A DNA stretch of 64,000 bases from Bartonella sp. AU16XJBT (GCF_028618665.1 NZ_JAQITF010000010.1:1-64000), one strand, 5' to 3'; numbered from the stretch's first letter, positions 9,745 through 19,320 are shown. A program made the numbers and translations. Notes: generated by a model from the letters alone, not told the origin.

Positions 9745-12078
9745 ATGTGTAAGAAATATATTTATAAAAAAAATTTTTTGTTATGTACAATTGCTGGAAC
9801 TTTCATTTTTTCTCATTTTGCTCCAACTTATGCAAATACACAACCTCCTGAGATTCCTACGGTCCAAGTAGCTAATGGAGAAGAGAAGAACTTTAATAAC
9901 GTTTTTGTTCGTGGTAAGTATGATACCGCAGTTGCTAAGAAAGGCCACATTACCATTACAGACTCAATAATGCACTCAGATTTCACTTTGCTTTCTGCAA
10001 CATCAGGTGGTCAAATTAATGCTAAAGGAATCGTGGGAAAAGCTAAAGAGCGTGGTTTGTCACTCACAAACGGCATAATCCGTGTTGAAGATTCAATCAT
10101 AAATGTCATAGGCCACAGCAAAGTCTATGGTATCAATTTTGGTTATATTCTAAGCTCCACAATAAAAGAAGGAGAAGAAGTTGTAAACAAAGCCATTCTT
10201 AATAAGACAAAACTTTTTGTAAAGGATGGTGTTGGTATTTTCGGACCTTATTATTCCAAAGCTGTTGCTAATGCGGTATCCCTTAAAGACTCAGAAATTC
10301 GTTCTGATATGTTATTAAAAAACGAAGGCTCACCGTTCACCACAATTGAACCAACTACTTTTACATTAGACGCTGACAATTCAATTATGGAAGGAAGAGC
10401 CAAAACGCTTCCTCAAAATACAACGATCTTCACCCTAAACAATAACAGCAAGTGGCATTTAAAAATTAGTCTATTTGAATTGGAAAATAGTTTTAGTTTA
10501 TTTGATTACAAGCTTCTTGATCTTAAGCAACGAGCACAATCCGTTGTTTCAGTCCTAAACCTTAACAATAGCTCTATCATATTTGATGCACCGCATGATT
10601 TAGTAGAAAACCATTATCAAACCTTAAATGTGGGAAGACATCCCCAAAAAACAGAGCAAAACAGAGACTCTGATGCCGCAACAGTTTACAATGCAACAGG
10701 CAACGCAAGGATTTACTTTAATACCGAATGGAGCAATGGTCTTACAAAAGAACAACAAAAGACTGACCGTGTTCTCGTTCGCGGTGATGTCTCAGGCACC
10801 ACAACGATCTATTTCAACAATCTTTCAAAGCATCCCGAACCCTTTGATAATGAAGAAGCAGAAGGTTCAATTCCTTTGAATATACGTGGTCTCTCACTCA
10901 TTCAAGTTTCTGGGCAAGCCAATGAAGATTCCTTCAAACTTGCCCATGGCTATACCACAATAGGGGGCTTACCTTATAAATATATACTCAATGGCTATGG
11001 ACCAACATCCCGCCTTGGGAAAGCGGATGATCAGCAAAGCCTTTTTCCAGAAGGTGAAGAATTTTGGGATTTCCGTCTCCAAAATACTACTCTTGATTTA
11101 GTGGAAGAAATCAAAGCTCTTGTTCCCCAAGTTGCAAGCTATTTGGTAATGCCTAACGCGATATTCTCCTCTGGATTGACTGACATAAGTAATCAAAATA
11201 CGCTGTTAGATAATATGCACTCAACAGTTTTTGGATTAGAAGGTCATAAAAAGAAAGGCATCTTCTTATCAACGTATGGCAACAAGGTGACGTTATCTTC
11301 CAGCCGTAGTCCATTGGAGTATGGTTATGGTGCGGATGTTTGCTATGCTGCTTTACAAGCAGGCATGGCATTAGCAACGCTAGAAAATCAAAGCTTAACT
11401 GCAAATTTTGGTCTTTTAGGCACCTATGGAAAGCTCGCTTTTACGCCAAAGGATATGGAAGGTTCTGACAAAAGCATACTGGATAAATGGTCCTTTACGG
11501 TCTATGGGAACCTCCACCATGACAATGGTCTTTATGTTAATGCATCACTCTCTTATGGCATTTTAAATGGACATATCACAACAGCTCTTATTGGCAACAC
11601 CGCAGAGTTAAATAATACGGATATATTGAATATATCGGCAACCGTTGGACAAAAACTAGCAACCGGTGTTGAAGGATTGTCCTTTGAACCACAAGCGCAA
11701 CTGATTTATCAACATATTGCATTTGGTACGCTTTCAGATATCGATGACTTCCAGGTTAATATCAAGACTCCTCACCAATGGTTGGTGCATATTGGAGGAC
11801 GTTTAACAAAAACCATACTTCCTATTGAAAACGATCGTGTTCTTTCCTTTTATGGTAAATTGAACGTCATCAAAGCTTTTGGTGAAAAAAGCACAATCGA
11901 TATTATTGAGCCTTTCCGTCTTGATTCTATGGGCTCTTCTCTTGAAGGTGGGCTTGGCATTAACGCGCAACTTTCCAAAAATATTGCCCTTCATGCTGAC
12001 GTTAATTACCAACATAGACTTCAAAAAGCTGGGTTTTCTGGAATTAATTTTTCCGGTGGAATGCGCTATCGCTTTTAG
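9745..12078 (+). CDS. Autotransporter (777 aa)
   Basis: Close paralogue of the 825-residue autotransporter upstream. The signal peptide is almost identical (MCKKYIYKKNFLLCTIAGTF), cleaved near TYA|N. The passenger (about 32-450) aligns along its length with the upstream one but has diverged strongly in the first 150 residues and lacks the Ser/Lys/Thr-rich insertion. LIQVSGQAN and FWDFRLQ mark the passenger-barrel junction. The barrel occupies ~495-777 and ends SGGMRYRF. It has its own promoter-like element and terminator, so it is probably monocistronic. Confidence 0.92.
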   Translation: MCKKYIYKKNFLLCTIAGTFIFSHFAPTYANTQPPEIPTVQVANGEEKNFNNVFVRGKYDTAVAKKGHITITDSIMHSDFTLLSATSGGQINAKGIVGKAKERGLSLTNGIIRVEDSIINVIGHSKVYGINFGYILSSTIKEGEEVVNKAILNKTKLFVKDGVGIFGPYYSKAVANAVSLKDSEIRSDMLLKNEGSPFTTIEPTTFTLDADNSIMEGRAKTLPQNTTIFTLNNNSKWHLKISLFELENSFSLFDYKLLDLKQRAQSVVSVLNLNNSSIIFDAPHDLVENHYQTLNVGRHPQKTEQNRDSDAATVYNATGNARIYFNTEWSNGLTKEQQKTDRVLVRGDVSGTTTIYFNNLSKHPEPFDNEEAEGSIPLNIRGLSLIQVSGQANEDSFKLAHGYTTIGGLPYKYILNGYGPTSRLGKADDQQSLFPEGEEFWDFRLQNTTLDLVEEIKALVPQVASYLVMPNAIFSSGLTDISNQNTLLDNMHSTVFGLEGHKKKGIFLSTYGNKVTLSSSRSPLEYGYGADVCYAALQAGMALATLENQSLTANFGLLGTYGKLAFTPKDMEGSDKSILDKWSFTVYGNLHHDNGLYVNASLSYGILNGHITTALIGNTAELNNTDILNISATVGQKLATGVEGLSFEPQAQLIYQHIAFGTLSDIDDFQVNIKTPHQWLVHIGGRLTKTILPIENDRVLSFYGKLNVIKAFGEKSTIDIIEPFRLDSMGSSLEGGLGINAQLSKNIALHADVNYQHRLQKAGFSGINFSGGMRYRF

Positions 12079-12102
12079 AAATCTTAGCTTTCACTTTTGA
12101 CA

Positions 12103-12145
12103 CATAAGCAGCGCTGGAATGTAAGCAGTGCTGCTTATATTTTAC
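12103..12145 (+). terminator. Stem-loop terminator
   Basis: ATAAGCAGCGCT pairs with AGTGCTGCTTAT, followed by a T-rich stretch, 25 bases after the 777-residue autotransporter. Confidence 0.75.
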
Positions 12146-12224
12146 ACATTACAAAAAATCGTAATGTGTGGAAGAGTAGTTCATTTTTTATCAAAACAAA
12201 GAAAATATCTTAAGGAACGTCTCT

Positions 12225-14087
12225 ATGCATAAGAATCTTTTGTTATGTACAGCCGCTTGTGCTTTGTTTTTTTCTTCTTTTACCTTCATATCGATCAGTA
12301 CCGCCTCTGGCTTAAGTCCTGAAACACGCCATGCTCTTGAAGGAATGATCGAATTACCGGAACAATATCGCCATACCATTGATTTAATAAACACACCTAC
12401 ACAGACAGAAAAAAATCTTGAAAAAATAGCCTCTGGCGCCATGACGCGAGGTCATTCACCTTTCAACCAAGCACATCAAAATTCTATGGATCGTGTAAGA
12501 GAGAAGATTAAAAGCTCTTTTTCAGGCGATGGTCGTGCTAGCTCTGGTGCACATCATGTAGTATTAAAGCATGAAATGGATAATACACATACCAAAGTCA
12601 TAGCAAACCAATATCCTCAAGATACACAGTCTATGGTAGATACCAACGCAAAACTTAACCAATTGAGAATAAAACGGAGTGCCTCACAAAAACAAAACAA
12701 TACAGCTACCAATGTTTTACAAAATGCATTGTATCTTAACACGCACCCCCAAAATACCTCAACCACCGATGGAATAGCAAACGTGGAGGGGAAAGAAGCC
12801 TCTCTTGCACATAAAGAGAATAAATACTCTGTTATTGATCCCAAGACAAACACGGATTCCTCAGCACCGAAAAAGGCTCTTAACACATCCACGGAATCTC
12901 ATGTGAAATTGCCCACAAAGATTGAGAACAGCCCCATCGCTCATACTGAGAGCACGTCTCAATTTACAGCTGATAAAGCAACTGCAACTTCTTATTCTCT
13001 TGATGGAGCAGTAAATGGCAAACTCCTTACACCACAAATAGAAAACTCTTTCGTCATGCCTATCGCGATGTTTACTGTTGGGGTTGCTGATGCCAACAAT
13101 CAAAATATCTTGTTAGACAATATGCAAATAACAATGTTTGAACCCAAAGAGTATCAAGAGAGAAGCATTTTCTTATCCACTTATGGCAATAAGAACACAT
13201 TTTTCTCCCGCATTCATTCAAAACAAGAAGGGGCTCAAACAGAACAAAATGATGTTCAAAAAGAACAAGGAGGCGCTCCAGCAGAACAAGAGGGCGCTCC
13301 AGCAGAACAAGAGAGCACTCACGCAGAACAAGGGAGCCTTCATGCGGATATTCGCTATGCCGCATTGCAGGCAGGGGCTACATTAATCGCGCGAGAAGAT
13401 CAAAATATCAGCACTAATTTTGGTTTTTTCGGAACCTATGGAAAATTGTCTTTTGCTCCTAAAAATGCAGATAGCTCTCATAAGAAGATGTTTGATAAAT
13501 GGTCTCTCACTGCCTATGGAAACATTCAGCACGACGGTGGCATCTATGCAAGTGCTTTTCTCTCTTATGGAATTTTTAAAGAAAATATGAGCAACGATTT
13601 TATCAAAGATGCCCCTAAAATAAAGAATAGTAAAATATTAGGAGCTGCTGCAACGGTTGGTCAAAAACTATCAACTGGTTTCGAGGGTGTCATTCTAGAA
13701 CCGCAAGCACAACTCGTTTATCAGCGTCTCATACTTAGTGCATCCTCAGATAACAACACGTCCTCAAATGGCAACAGTTCTTCAGATGACGATAACCCTA
13801 AAATAAACATAGGCAAACCTGATCAATGGTTGCTGCGTATTGGTGGGCGTTTGACGCAAAACAAAGGCCATGCCCTTTCCTTCTATGGTAAACTGAACAT
13901 GATCAAAACTTTTAGTAAAAGTTTTCAGCTTGCTGCGATGGGATCTTTAGTCGAAGGTGGTTTTGGTATTCACGCACACTTATCGCCAAATATCGAGCTT
14001 CATAGTGATCTGAGCTATCAACATAAATTCAAAAAAGTTGGCATCTCTGGAATAAATATTTCTGCTGGAATGCGCTATCACTTTTAA
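12225..14087 (+). CDS. Autotransporter with short low-complexity passenger (620 aa)
   Basis: Signal peptide at residues 1-28 (hydrophobic core rich in Phe/Ser), then ~250 residues with no beta-helix repeats: a Gln/Asn/Thr/Lys-rich, probably disordered passenger. The barrel starts near residue 280 (NSFVMPIAMFTVG) and ends SAGMRYHF. It has two features not seen in its neighbours: a run of imperfect EQ-repeats (AEQEGAP, AEQEST) at about residues 333-370, and an acidic Ser/Asn/Asp run (SSDNNTSSNGNSSSDDD) near residue 510. Both sit where barrel loops are expected. Start supported by AAGGAACG 8 bases upstream. The usual beta-helix is missing, so the passenger was probably lost or replaced. Confidence 0.88.
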   Translation: MHKNLLLCTAACALFFSSFTFISISTASGLSPETRHALEGMIELPEQYRHTIDLINTPTQTEKNLEKIASGAMTRGHSPFNQAHQNSMDRVREKIKSSFSGDGRASSGAHHVVLKHEMDNTHTKVIANQYPQDTQSMVDTNAKLNQLRIKRSASQKQNNTATNVLQNALYLNTHPQNTSTTDGIANVEGKEASLAHKENKYSVIDPKTNTDSSAPKKALNTSTESHVKLPTKIENSPIAHTESTSQFTADKATATSYSLDGAVNGKLLTPQIENSFVMPIAMFTVGVADANNQNILLDNMQITMFEPKEYQERSIFLSTYGNKNTFFSRIHSKQEGAQTEQNDVQKEQGGAPAEQEGAPAEQESTHAEQGSLHADIRYAALQAGATLIAREDQNISTNFGFFGTYGKLSFAPKNADSSHKKMFDKWSLTAYGNIQHDGGIYASAFLSYGIFKENMSNDFIKDAPKIKNSKILGAAATVGQKLSTGFEGVILEPQAQLVYQRLILSASSDNNTSSNGNSSSDDDNPKINIGKPDQWLLRIGGRLTQNKGHALSFYGKLNMIKTFSKSFQLAAMGSLVEGGFGIHAHLSPNIELHSDLSYQHKFKKVGISGINISAGMRYHF

Positions 14088-14218
14088 AAATACTTGTATT
14101 CTATCTTGAAATACAAAGCACTCTCATTATGTTTCGTTTTGTCTCTTACAAAAGAGACATAATGAGGTCAAAATTTTATATTCTATGAGAGAGGGGAAAT
14201 ATTTAGGAATACATCCAT

Positions 14219-17200
14219 ATGAAAAAAAATATTTTACTATACACAATTTCTAGTGTGCTGTTTTATTCTTCCACCAGCTTGTCTTATGCTGTTCATAGCA
14301 TGACTCCATCACCAGGTATTGATCTCCCACCTCCGCCACCAGGCGCTGAAGAGGGACGGGATCCAGTCCCTCATAGTCGTCGCCGAATAGATGCACCCCA
14401 AAATTATCTATATGATATTTCGCCTGATGGGGAGTCACATTATCCATTTCTCCTCTCCCATCCACCTTCAACATCTAGCGTACCTACGCCCCCTAAAAAC
14501 ACAAAAACGTCCAAGGTTTCTTCTCAAGATTCTAAAGAAAAAACGCCATCCCCAAGTGTAACCAGTGAAAATACAACTTCTCCCGCGGAACAAAAGCCTG
14601 AGCCTAATCAAGAAGGTACACAGGCATCAAAGACTAAAGCGACAGAAAATGTACAATCTAACCCTACAGCCACACAAAACACGGTTACACAATCTTCATC
14701 GACAGAAAACACTCCAACGAGAGGAGAGTCTCCAACAATAGGGACAACTTCAACAACAGGAATGGAAGCAAAAACGAGAAGGCGTTCAGGTGTCTCTTCT
14801 TCTCCCTCAGACTCTTCCAGCGAAAAAACGTCACCGAATTCTGCTGCATCTTCACAGTCAGAAGCGACACAATCTTCACCTAATTCACAGTCAACACCTG
14901 CAAACTCTGGCCCTACAAGTCCGGGATTTATAAGACCAACAACAGAGCAATCACCGGCACCAAAATCTGTACAATCAACGTCCGTGCAATCTGCATCTAC
15001 ACAAGGTGTATCTGAAAAATCTAAACCTACAAAACCGGATTCTGACAAAACAACGACAAAACTATCGTCAACGCCTAAAGAATCAGAACCCGGGCAGCGA
15101 ATACTTTTAAGACCAGAAGCGAATACACAAAAAGTATCTAAAAACTTTGAACCTCAAAAGCCAGAATCTACAAGACCAACAGCAGAGCAATCACCAACGT
15201 CTAATGCATCAGAGCTCTCAGCAATATCTGTCAGACCAACAGCTGGAAAATCAGAGCTTGCACAACCAATATCCCCCATAAAACAGCCTGAGAAACCTGT
15301 GCAAATCGAAGATATCAGTACCCGTGTTGAAGCTCAAAACGGTAGAATTGTAACTTTGCATAACAAAAAAATTCAAGACAGATGGAGTGCTGTCGATGCA
15401 GAGGGAAGTAATTCAAAAATCCAAATGAGTGGAGGAACCGTTGACGCTGGTTTTATTGCATTAAGTGTCTCAGATGGTGGAGAGATTGATGCCACAGATA
15501 TTACGGTAACAGCAGAAACAGCTGGTTTGGTCAACATAGAAGGCACAATCAATCTTAAAGATTCCAGCATCCATGTCACAGGAGAATCTGAAGCGAGTGG
15601 TATTATTTTCCGCAATAATCCATATCATGCCCCTCGAAACCGATATCCACGCAGTGCTGAAAGAAATACCAACGCCATTCAAGAACAAGATATTGCCGGT
15701 AAAGTAAATCTAGAGAATACAAAACTTTTCGTTGAGCAAGGGATTGGTATCAACCTTTATGGAACCAACACAAACGGTGTTGTCAGTCTTAAAAATTCAA
15801 AAATCCATGCCGATGTTTTATTAAAAAATATAAAAAACGAAAGTGGCTCCACAAATACCCTTAAACTGGTTGCGGATCACTCTTCTTTAGAAGGTCGAGT
15901 AAGAACCTCTAAAGATAATAGAACAATTTTTGATCTAAAAGAAGAGACGAAATGGCTCTTAAAGCCAAATAAAAACGCTGTAAATAGTGATAACATCTCA
16001 AGTGACGATGCTGTTTTAGATGACTATGGACAGTTTGCTCTTGATGAAAAATCATTCTCTAATCTTTCTGTATTGCGCCTTACCAACAGCGCCATTATGT
16101 TTGAGAAGCCCGTTGAGAGACATTACCAAACTTTGTTTATAGGGCCTAATCTTTCGCAAGAAGACGAAACTGCTCACACAGCAACAGTTTATAGTGCAGC
16201 AGGTCTTTCAGAAATTTATGTAAACACTCAATGGAACGAACATTCTCCTGTCACGGAACAACAAACCGATCGTATTATGATTAATGGAGATGTCTTAGGG
16301 AGTACTGTTGTTCACATCAATCTCCAAGAAACAGATAAAAAAACCGATAGCTCTGCTGTTTGGGAAGAACACATGGCGTCGCTCCCTTTAGGGACACATG
16401 GCATTTCAATCATTCAAGTTTCCGGACAAGCAAATGAAAATTCCTTCAGGTTAGCAGGAAACTATATGACAATAGGTGGACAACCTTATAAATATGTACT
16501 CACAAGCTATAAACCAGGAACATCTCATGAGAGCCAAAATCTTTTTGGCAAAAATAATCGTGATTTCTGGGATTTCCGCTTACAGAATGCCTACATTGAT
16601 AAGGATAAAAAAGTTCGAGCACTTTTACCACAGGTGGCAAACTATTTAACCCTGCCTAATGCTTTATTTTCTTCTGGATTTGCTGATGTAAATAACCAAA
16701 ACACGTTGTTAGATGCAATGCAAACAACAGTATTTGGTGCAAAAGATAATAAAAAGAATAACTTCTTTTTCTCTTCATACGGCGAGAAAGTCGCCTTATC
16801 TTCCAACCGCGGCCCATTGCGTTATGGTTATGATGCTGATTTAAACTATAGCGCTTTACAATTGGGAGCCGTATTAGCCGCCTTTGAAGGCAAAGACATA
16901 AGCACACATTTTGGTCTGTTAGGAACCTACGGAAAACTTGCCTTTACGCCAAAAGAGATGCAAGATTCTGAAAAGACGACCCTTGATAAATGGTCACTCA
17001 CCGCTTATAGCGGCATCCAGCATAGCAATGGTCTATATGTCAATGCTCTTCTTTCTTACGGAACCTTAAAAGGAAATATTACCACAGCTCTGGTTGGGAA
17101 TGCCGCAAATTTGGATGGGACTGAAATCCTTAATCTATCTGCAACCCTTGGTCAGAAATTAGCAACCGATACAAAAGGATTGGTCTTTGAACCACAAGTG

Positions 17201-17581
17201 CAATTCATTTATCAAAATCTCATGTTTGATATTTTCTCAGATACCAATGGCTTAAAAGTAGACATGGGCAATCCGCATCAATGGTTGGTTCGTTTTGGTG
17301 GACGTTTAACAAAAACGATAACGGCTGTTGAAAAAAACAAGGCTGTTTCCTTCTATGGCAAAATGAATGTTATCAGAACTTTTGGTGATGGTAAAATAAT
17401 AAAAATTGCTGATACCTTTGATCTTGATCCTACCGGCTCTTCAATTGAGGGAGGCATGGGTGTGAATGCTTATTTTTCTGAAAATATCGTGCTAAGCGGC
17501 GATATTAGCTACCGGCAAAAATTGCAAAAAGCTGGTGTATCGGGGACCAATGTATCTGGCGGAATACGGTATCGTTTTTAA
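14219..17581 (+). CDS. Autotransporter with Ser/Thr/Pro-rich N-terminus (1120 aa)
   Basis: Signal peptide 1-24 (MKKNILLYTISSVLFYSSTS, cleavage near SYA|V). Residues ~30-355 are a long Ser/Thr/Pro/Gln-rich low-complexity region beginning with a PPPPPG motif and containing repeated 'RPTxEQSP' elements. Residues ~365-790 are a beta-helix passenger (SAVDAEGSNSKIQMSGGT and similar). LIQ-type junction motif IIQVSGQAN and FWDFRLQ precede the barrel at ~835-1120, which ends SGGIRYRF. The low-complexity stalk is absent from the other four proteins, so it is a modular addition. GAGAGGGG upstream could serve as ribosome site. Last gene of the cluster; a strong terminator follows. Confidence 0.92.
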   Translation: MKKNILLYTISSVLFYSSTSLSYAVHSMTPSPGIDLPPPPPGAEEGRDPVPHSRRRIDAPQNYLYDISPDGESHYPFLLSHPPSTSSVPTPPKNTKTSKVSSQDSKEKTPSPSVTSENTTSPAEQKPEPNQEGTQASKTKATENVQSNPTATQNTVTQSSSTENTPTRGESPTIGTTSTTGMEAKTRRRSGVSSSPSDSSSEKTSPNSAASSQSEATQSSPNSQSTPANSGPTSPGFIRPTTEQSPAPKSVQSTSVQSASTQGVSEKSKPTKPDSDKTTTKLSSTPKESEPGQRILLRPEANTQKVSKNFEPQKPESTRPTAEQSPTSNASELSAISVRPTAGKSELAQPISPIKQPEKPVQIEDISTRVEAQNGRIVTLHNKKIQDRWSAVDAEGSNSKIQMSGGTVDAGFIALSVSDGGEIDATDITVTAETAGLVNIEGTINLKDSSIHVTGESEASGIIFRNNPYHAPRNRYPRSAERNTNAIQEQDIAGKVNLENTKLFVEQGIGINLYGTNTNGVVSLKNSKIHADVLLKNIKNESGSTNTLKLVADHSSLEGRVRTSKDNRTIFDLKEETKWLLKPNKNAVNSDNISSDDAVLDDYGQFALDEKSFSNLSVLRLTNSAIMFEKPVERHYQTLFIGPNLSQEDETAHTATVYSAAGLSEIYVNTQWNEHSPVTEQQTDRIMINGDVLGSTVVHINLQETDKKTDSSAVWEEHMASLPLGTHGISIIQVSGQANENSFRLAGNYMTIGGQPYKYVLTSYKPGTSHESQNLFGKNNRDFWDFRLQNAYIDKDKKVRALLPQVANYLTLPNALFSSGFADVNNQNTLLDAMQTTVFGAKDNKKNNFFFSSYGEKVALSSNRGPLRYGYDADLNYSALQLGAVLAAFEGKDISTHFGLLGTYGKLAFTPKEMQDSEKTTLDKWSLTAYSGIQHSNGLYVNALLSYGTLKGNITTALVGNAANLDGTEILNLSATLGQKLATDTKGLVFEPQVQFIYQNLMFDIFSDTNGLKVDMGNPHQWLVRFGGRLTKTITAVEKNKAVSFYGKMNVIRTFGDGKIIKIADTFDLDPTGSSIEGGMGVNAYFSENIVLSGDISYRQKLQKAGVSGTNVSGGIRYRF

Positions 17582-17616
17582 AGCAAAAACACTTTTAACT
17601 TCAATAAAATAAAAGG

Positions 17617-17641
17617 GCAGCATGTTGTGCTGCTTTTTTAT
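17617..17641 (+). terminator. Rho-independent terminator
   Basis: GCAGCA, TGTTG loop, TGCTGC, then six T, 36 bases after the last autotransporter. Confidence 0.85.
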
Positions 17642-17689
17642 TTAAACGTATATTTTTAAAATTCTCAAAAGTCATTACATCATCAAATA

Positions 17690-18240
17690 ACATATTTATT
17701 TATAATGATTTTTTATCTATTGAATAAAAACTGAATACCATCGCATTCTCTCATTTCCAAGAGATTCATCTTGAAGAATTCGCTTGCACATCACAAGCAG
17801 AAACGTTGGTGTATGGATAAAAACAATTTAAGAAAGATATAAAAATGCTTCTTATGAACCATAACGCAAGGAGGCTCTCAACATTGAAAATTGGCACAGT
17901 GTATCATAATACCAGCCTGATCCCTTGATATGCAAAAAATAGCAACGTTTATACCATTCTTTTGTACCACTTAGAGGCTTTTACACTCTACACTTCACGG
18001 AGCATCGTCCTATACCATTCACGAAACACCATTGTGAAATGATCCGGAGCATTGAGAAAGATTTCTTTAAAGCAAGCATATAAATTGGCAACAACAAATC
18101 TATTCTGTTTTAAATATTTTGTTTTGCATGGGGCGTGTTCCCTCAATAAAAACTCTCCCCGATCATTATGATATCTCCGCTGCATCAAAAGGACCAAACA
18201 AGTTATTTTGGTTATTGGCTAAAACAGCACCGTAAAGATG
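17690..18240 (+). pseudogene. Decayed tyrosine-integrase fragment, copy 3
   Basis: Begins with the AT-rich flank common to all copies (TTTATAATGATT..., 'TCTCATTTC', 'CTTGCACATCACAAGC') and continues with the trace of the integrase N-terminal domain (YTIHE in one frame, then a degraded 'SLKQA' helix near 18060). Frameshifts and stops throughout. The same fragment, again followed by a Brt-like RNA and an XRE gene, recurs at 34310. Confidence 0.55.
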
Positions 18241-18380
18241 CCTTGAGCTTAACAACCAAGTCTTTTCCTTTGTGAAAAACAGAGCTGAAAACTTGAGTTT
18301 AGTGAGCGAATATTGAAAATTTGAAAGGCAAACAGTCTCTCATTAAAAAAATCTATCCGTTTCAAGAAAAACTATTTTTA

Positions 18381-18409
18381 TTGCCAATCTCCTAAAATTA
18401 CTTTACACA
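18381..18409 (+). promoter_or_regulatory. Predicted promoter of Brt-like RNA 1
   Basis: TTGCCA, 17 bases, TACACA. The matching positions in copy 2 are TTGCCA and TATGAA (34977-35005), again with 17 bases; the spacer AAAATTACTT is conserved. Confidence 0.5.
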
Positions 18410-18420
18410 TTAGAAAATGT

Positions 18421-18615
18421 TTTTGGTCGCATACGCAACGACCAATAGGGCCTTGAAAACCTGAAACCCTAGCGTAAAAATGAACCCACTCTGTGGGTGT
18501 CCCGGAATTCCGGGAGATTTTGCTATGTCCAGGTGCTTTTCAGCACTAAAAGCAAAATGCTGACTAGGGTTCAGTGTTTTCAAGCTCCCGGAATACTCAT
18601 GCGAGGGCGCTCGCA
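18421..18615 (+). ncRNA. Structured leader RNA, Brt-family candidate 1
   Basis: About 195 bases with nested helices: GGTCG/CGACC (18425-18443), CTTGAAAAC with GTTTTCAAG (18452-18460 / 18576-18584), GAAACCCTAG with CTAGGGTTC (18463-18472 / 18564-18572), ACCCA/TGGGT (18484-18498), the palindrome CCCGGAATTCCGGG (18501-18514), ATTTTGCT/AGCAAAAT (18517-18558) and GCGAG/CTCGC (18601-18614). The second copy at 35015 preserves these helices with compensating changes. Published work describes Bartonella-specific Brt RNAs of about this size, each placed before a small helix-turn-helix gene; size and context fit. The family assignment is from memory of that description. Confidence 0.8.
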
Positions 18616-18628
18616 ACCGGAGGGGAAA

Positions 18629-18952
18629 ATGAAAACTCAAAATCTTAATATTGATCTTTTTGTTGGCAAAAAAATTCGTTTGAGACGAAAAGTATTGGGA
18701 ATGTCTCAAAAAACATTAGGACAACACTTAAGAGTTACTTTTCAACAAATCCAGAAATATGAAAAAGGCTTAAATCGTGTAAGCGCAGGACGTTTAAAGG
18801 AAATTTCCGATATTTTGAATGTTCCTCTTGCCTTTTTTTACACTGATATTATCACAAAAGAAAATGCCCCGTACCATCATGAAGAAATCGCATCAAGTAA
18901 AGAGGAGTTTTTGCTTTTAAAAAGTTTTAGAATCCTTCCGTCTATCAAATAA
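18629..18952 (+). CDS. Small XRE-family HTH regulator, C-terminally truncated
   Basis: 107-residue DNA-binding protein; residues ~10-70 are an HTH_3 domain (GKKIRLRRKVLGMSQKTLG, then FQQIQKYEKGLNRVSAGRL). ATG at 18629 is chosen because CCGGAGGGG lies just upstream and because the paralogue at 35218 starts at the same place; an earlier in-frame ATG at 18497 lies inside the RNA. It sits ~14 bases after the last helix of the Brt-like RNA, the arrangement described for Bartonella Brt/Trp pairs in which the regulator controls surface adhesin expression. Compared with the other copy, a TAA at 18950 replaces a glutamine codon; the frame stays open to TAA at 18986, so ~12 residues are lost from the C-terminus. 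Confidence 0.85.
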   Translation: MKTQNLNIDLFVGKKIRLRRKVLGMSQKTLGQHLRVTFQQIQKYEKGLNRVSAGRLKEISDILNVPLAFFYTDIITKENAPYHHEEIASSKEEFLLLKSFRILPSIK

Positions 18953-18989
18953 AAAGCTATTTTAAACTTAATTTGTGATCAAAATTAAA

Positions 18990-19320
18990 AGGCTTTAAAT
19001 GGATCTCTATACTTGACTATTCTTGCCCCCTATCCTGAATAACAAAGTACTGCAATCTATAAAAATTCGGTTTTTAGCAAACTTTACTTGGCTGATTTCA
19101 TATGATATGGAGCCCGACACTTTTTCTTCATATGTTTTATGCTCTTCATAAATATTCCTGAAAATATCTTAAAACGCACCATGACAATAGCGTTCTTTTT
19201 TTCCTTAACACCCTCTTAGATCTATAAACAATCCAAATTCTTATCTAGCGGGTTCTAACTCATAACCACTCCTATAACTGTATCTCCTAAACGTATCTTC
19301 ACTGATCATTTTATTAATAA
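18990..19320. other. Intergenic, no gene recognised
   Basis: No coding signal. Around 19220-19300 it carries a weak copy of the dispersed repeat described at 21020-21815 ('AACAATCC...' followed by a T/C-rich run). Confidence 0.4.

Noticed and set aside
14608..15048. 146-codon minus-strand frame
   Set aside because: Shadow of the Ser/Thr/Pro-rich part of the 1120-residue autotransporter.
18497..18628. Longer start for the first XRE gene
   Set aside because: The extension lies inside the structured RNA; the paralogue and the GGAGGGG site both support 18629.
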